NCBI GenBank assembly: GCA_026125925.1
Contig: JAHCKF010000182.1
Span: forward strand, 1-7,139
DNA: 7,139 nt
Direction of reading: 5' to 3'
Origin: Pseudolabrys sp.
Lineage (GTDB): Bacteria; Pseudomonadota; Alphaproteobacteria; Rhizobiales; Xanthobacteraceae
Shown here one piece after another: positions 6,581-7,139 of this stretch. The stretch's first letter is position 1, and each line of letters begins with the position of its first letter. Both the position numbers and the translations under genes were made by a program. Under the pieces are notes generated by a model that was given only the letters and a program-made list of their open reading frames with translations, searched no databases and had not been told where the DNA came from.

Positions 6581-6598
6581 AGGGGAAATAAACGCCGC

Positions 6599-7139
6599 AT
6601 GGCCGCTTATATCGTCCGCCGTCTGCTGTTCATGATCCCGACGCTGCTCGGCATCATGCTGGTGTCCTTCGTCGTGGTGCAGTTCGCGCCGGGCGGCCCG
6701 GTCGAGCGGGTGATCGCGCAGCTGACCGGCTCAGACACCGGCGCCACCTCGCGCATCTCCGGCTCGCAGTCGGGCGATTTCGGCGCCCGCGGCGGCATGC
6801 AGGGTGGCAACCAGTTCGACGCGGTGTCGTCGAAATATCGCGGCGCGCAGGGCCTCGATCCCGAATTCATCAAGAAGCTCGAGAAGCAGTTCGGCTTCGA
6901 CAAGCCGGCCTATGAGCGCTTCGGCCTGATGCTGTGGAACTATGCGCGGTTCGACTTCGGCTCGAGCTATTTCCGCGACGTCAGCGTGCTGCAGCTCATC
7001 AAGGAAAAGCTGCCGGTGTCGATGTCGCTCGGCATCTGGATGACGCTGCTGACCTATTTGATCTCGATCCCGCTCGGCATCCGCAAGGCGGTGCAGGACG
7101 GCTCGGCCTTCGACGTCTGGACCTCGAGCGTCATCATCG
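6599..7139 (+). CDS. yejB: Yej-type peptide ABC transporter permease, N-terminal part (partial)
   Basis: Inner-membrane permease subunit that pairs with YejE to form the channel served by the two binding proteins upstream. The 180 complete codons present cover about half of the roughly 360 residues expected; the gene runs off the right edge. ATG 6599 begins MAAYIVRRLLFMIPTLLGI, the usual start of OppB/DppB-type permeases. AGGGGA at 6581-6586 is the likely ribosome site, with a rather long 12-base spacer. The first membrane helix spans about residues 9-29, followed by APGGPV (30-35). A Gly/Ser/Gln-rich periplasmic stretch (44-75) leads to YRGAQGLDPEF (80-90), FGFDKPAYERF (98-108) and FDFGSSYFRD (118-127). 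A second helix lies near 141-160, ending in SIPLGIRKAVQDGS. These blocks match E. coli YejB as I recall it, including GLDPE, FDKP and IPLGIRKAV. Genes for YejE and the ATPase YejF are expected downstream. Confidence 0.93.
   Translation, partial: MAAYIVRRLLFMIPTLLGIMLVSFVVVQFAPGGPVERVIAQLTGSDTGATSRISGSQSGDFGARGGMQGGNQFDAVSSKYRGAQGLDPEFIKKLEKQFGFDKPAYERFGLMLWNYARFDFGSSYFRDVSVLQLIKEKLPVSMSLGIWMTLLTYLISIPLGIRKAVQDGSAFDVWTSSVII

Noticed and set aside
6458..6598. The hairpins before yejB as an intrinsic terminator
   Set aside because: Neither hairpin is followed by a T-run, and the operon must continue into yejB.
6728..6826. Gly/Ser/Gln-rich low-complexity stretch in YejB
   Set aside because: E. 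coli YejB, as I recall it, also has a Gly-rich periplasmic segment at this position, so it is a family trait and not an insertion.

Overview
The window is high-GC DNA whose gene content fits an alphaproteobacterium of the Bradyrhizobium / Rhodopseudomonas / Nitrobacter group (Hyphomicrobiales). Three things point there: a Crp/Fnr tail of the type common in Rhizobiales, a CycM-like membrane-anchored cytochrome c next to kdsB, and an intergenic palindromic element bounded by GTCATTCCG / CGGAATGAC. This placement rests on recognition, not on a database search.

Left part (1-937): the C-terminal DNA-binding end of a Crp/Fnr-family regulator enters from the left edge. After about 220 bases without a gene come two small plus-strand genes (410-631 and 686-910). 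Each encodes a mini-protein of about 73-74 residues with a zinc-ribbon-like cysteine pattern. Their cysteine cores align without gaps, so they look like a tandem duplication of unknown function.

Middle (938-2540): kdsB (CMP-Kdo synthetase, LPS pathway) lies on the minus strand. It is divergent from a gene for an N-terminally anchored class I cytochrome c (CycM-like) with a long Pro/Ala-rich C-terminal tail. The 149-bp gap between them holds candidate promoters for both directions, and these overlap. A strong intrinsic terminator follows the cytochrome gene.

Right part (2541-7139): the start of a Yej-type peptide ABC importer operon. A candidate promoter and a small inverted repeat precede two consecutive, diverged genes for periplasmic peptide-binding proteins. 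Both carry twin-arginine signal peptides, and the genes overlap by one base (TGATG). A 142-bp gap containing a roughly 100-bp palindromic repeat then separates them from yejB, the first permease gene, which runs off the right edge. yejE and yejF would be expected beyond it. The two binding proteins probably share one membrane permease and so widen its substrate range.

No tRNA, rRNA, CRISPR array, transposase or phage gene was seen. I found no wholly new system. The best candidates for a second look are the tandem zinc-ribbon pair, the doubled Tat-exported binding proteins, and the structured repeat inside the operon.
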